NCBI GenBank assembly: GCA_963545265.1
Contig: CAUUHY010000001.1
Coordinates: forward strand, 83,720 to 147,719
Origin: CAJPPJ01 sp963545265
Lineage (GTDB): Bacteria > Bacillota_I > Bacilli_A > RF39 > UBA660
Length of the DNA: 64,000 nucleotides
Direction: 5' to 3'
In this document: positions 63,001-64,000 of the stretch, in pieces
Position numbering within the stretch: the stretch's first letter is position 1
Layout of the letters: every line of letters begins with the position of its first letter
The notes under the pieces: generated by a model
The model's database searches: none
What the model was told of the DNA's origin: nothing
Seen by the model: the letters and a program-made list of their open reading frames with translations, nothing else
Program-made: the position numbers and the translations under genes

Positions 63001-63094
63001 GTTTTTGTGATAGAATATAGGTAGTTATAATCGACAGCAACTAAGAAGCAGTAAAAATGTTATTCATAAAATAATCAAGAAAAGGGATGATAAA

Positions 63095-63838
63095 ATGACA
63101 GAAATTGACAAAAAGAATTTTAAAAATTATCTTTATTATACATTTGGAATTACTTATATAGCTTGGGGGATTCTTGCCATCTTTACTCAATCTCATATTT
63201 TAGGATTAGAAACATTTATAGGGAAAATGTTACATATAGTAGGTGCACTTGGTCCGGCTATTGCAAGTGGCTTTTATTTGAAAACTAATAATATAAAATT
63301 TAAACATTTTGTATTTAATGAAAGAAAAAATAGTAGTATTTATTTCATTATTCATTTGTTAGCAATTTTGATACTATTTTCTGTATCTTCCTTAGAATTA
63401 AATGGAGTATCAATTTATCTGATGCCATTATTCTTTATACAACTAATTTTTTTTGGTGGTGGACATGAAGAATTAGGATGGAGAGGAATATTACAACCAT
63501 TACTTGATAAAAAATATACTTATTGGCAATCTAATTTGATTGTAGGTTCAATCTGGGGAATTTGGCATCTGCCTTTATGGTTTATAGTTGGAGAAAGTCA
63601 TCAAGGATTTCCTTTTATTTTATTTTTTATATATACATTATTTTTAAGTTTTGTTTTAGGGCTTCTTTACCGTCAAACGAAATCTGTGGGATACTGTATA
63701 TTATTTCATGCGTTCGCAAATTTGTTAAATCTCTATTTTGTGTTAAAAATTAATGTTATTTTTATTATCATTTTTATTGTTTATTTAATTTATACTATAT
63801 TGGCGAGTAATAGAATTAGTAAGGAAACAACATTTTAA
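63095..63838 (+). CDS. CPBP-family intramembrane metalloprotease
   Basis: 247 residues, seven or so membrane helices, AAAGGGATG site. CPBP motifs are visible: GGGHEELGWRGILQPLL (motif EExxxR), WGIWHLPLWF (His of motif 2) and FHAFANLL (motif 3). These enzymes process prenylated proteins or bacteriocin-immunity substrates. Together with the different base composition upstream it might be part of acquired DNA; expression signals look normal. Confidence 0.9.
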   Translation: MTEIDKKNFKNYLYYTFGITYIAWGILAIFTQSHILGLETFIGKMLHIVGALGPAIASGFYLKTNNIKFKHFVFNERKNSSIYFIIHLLAILILFSVSSLELNGVSIYLMPLFFIQLIFFGGGHEELGWRGILQPLLDKKYTYWQSNLIVGSIWGIWHLPLWFIVGESHQGFPFILFFIYTLFLSFVLGLLYRQTKSVGYCILFHAFANLLNLYFVLKINVIFIIIFIVYLIYTILASNRISKETTF

Positions 63839-64000
63839 AATTTAGATCAGGATATCCATTATTGAAGGTAATAATCGGTCTATCTAGATAATCGATGTTA
63901 AAGAATTTTCTGTTGTAATTTCAAGTGGAATGATGAATGTCGTTTCTTTTGGAACTGGCGAAAATCTTTCCGTTCCACAGTATCATTTTAAAATGATTTT
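63839..64000. other. Unassigned end of the window
   Basis: No start with a good ribosome site. An open stretch from about 63932 (MMNVVSFGTGENLSVPQ) runs to the edge and may be the start or middle of a gene cut off here. Confidence 0.3.

Noticed and set aside
1..64000. Alternative genetic code (TGA as Trp) suggested by low GC
   Set aside because: Conserved tryptophans are TGG, and intact conserved genes such as comEA end in TGA at the expected place.
1..64000. CRISPR array, tRNA or rRNA gene
   Set aside because: No regularly spaced repeats and no cloverleaf with conserved T-loop were found on reading both strands; the repeats seen are isolated pairs.

Overview
The window comes from a very AT-rich, low-GC Gram-positive bacterium. 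The standard bacterial code is used: TGG encodes Trp and TGA works as a stop, so this is not a Mycoplasma code. Shine-Dalgarno sites are mostly AGGAG or GAGGT, and intergenic spaces are small. Lipoteichoic-acid-synthase-like and VanZ/RDD membrane proteins, Lgt-type lipoproteins, GatCAB, ComEA/ComEC, type IV pilin genes and PerR together suggest an uncultured member of the Bacilli/Erysipelotrichia-Mollicutes neighbourhood. That placement is inferred from gene content and base composition. I see no tRNA, rRNA or CRISPR array.

Layout. 1-6.8 kb holds the end of an aldehyde-dehydrogenase-like gene, then a minus-strand block of housekeeping-type unknowns (a 1092-residue helical-repeat protein, two DUF4230-like proteins, a TM2/zinc-ribbon protein). 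6.85-9.2 kb is recG between two small-RNA-like transcription units. 9.1-14.5 kb is an accessory island framed by a direct repeat of about 65 bp. It carries decayed genes (an unknown, an Nth-like glycosylase, a third broken membrane gene) around an intact two-gene pair of unknown function (10324-13503). 14.6-26 kb is a defence island: an autoregulated Fic gene with a putative nuclease, a type III restriction-modification system, gene relics including an HsdS-like tail, and a GmrSD-type enzyme. 26-30.7 kb is an operon of zinc ribbon, SPFH/SHOCT, macrodomain, SWIM, HD and a small membrane protein. 30.7-31.9 kb is perR-peroxiredoxin under a palindromic operator.

32-40.7 kb is a core operon run: rimM, trmD, acyl-CoA ligase, AlkD-like, gpsA, comEA and a frameshifted comEC. 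The 3' end of comEC is duplicated almost perfectly (40130-40694 and 42033-42597) around a truncated DUF1016 gene and an unknown gene. Accessory genes follow to 44.7 kb (JAMM-type peptidase, broken HExxH peptidase, unknowns). 44.7-47.7 kb holds a PilB/GspE ATPase and two prepilins. 47.7-63 kb is mostly core: Lon-like PDZ protease, rpsD with a consensus promoter and long leader, a TtcA-type enzyme, a broken ABC-F gene, gatCAB, a two-receptor-domain protein with a degenerate GGDEF, an LtaS-like enzyme, a C39-like protease, VanZ-RDD and a TrmA/RlmCD methyltransferase. The window ends with a compositionally different patch, a CPBP protease and an unassigned end.

Strongest candidate for an undescribed system: the island pair 10324-12765/12766-13503, a four-helix membrane protein with a huge soluble domain plus a tightly coupled partner, behind a leader terminator and next to a decayed third membrane gene. 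The Fic/nuclease pair with twin operator repeats is the second candidate.
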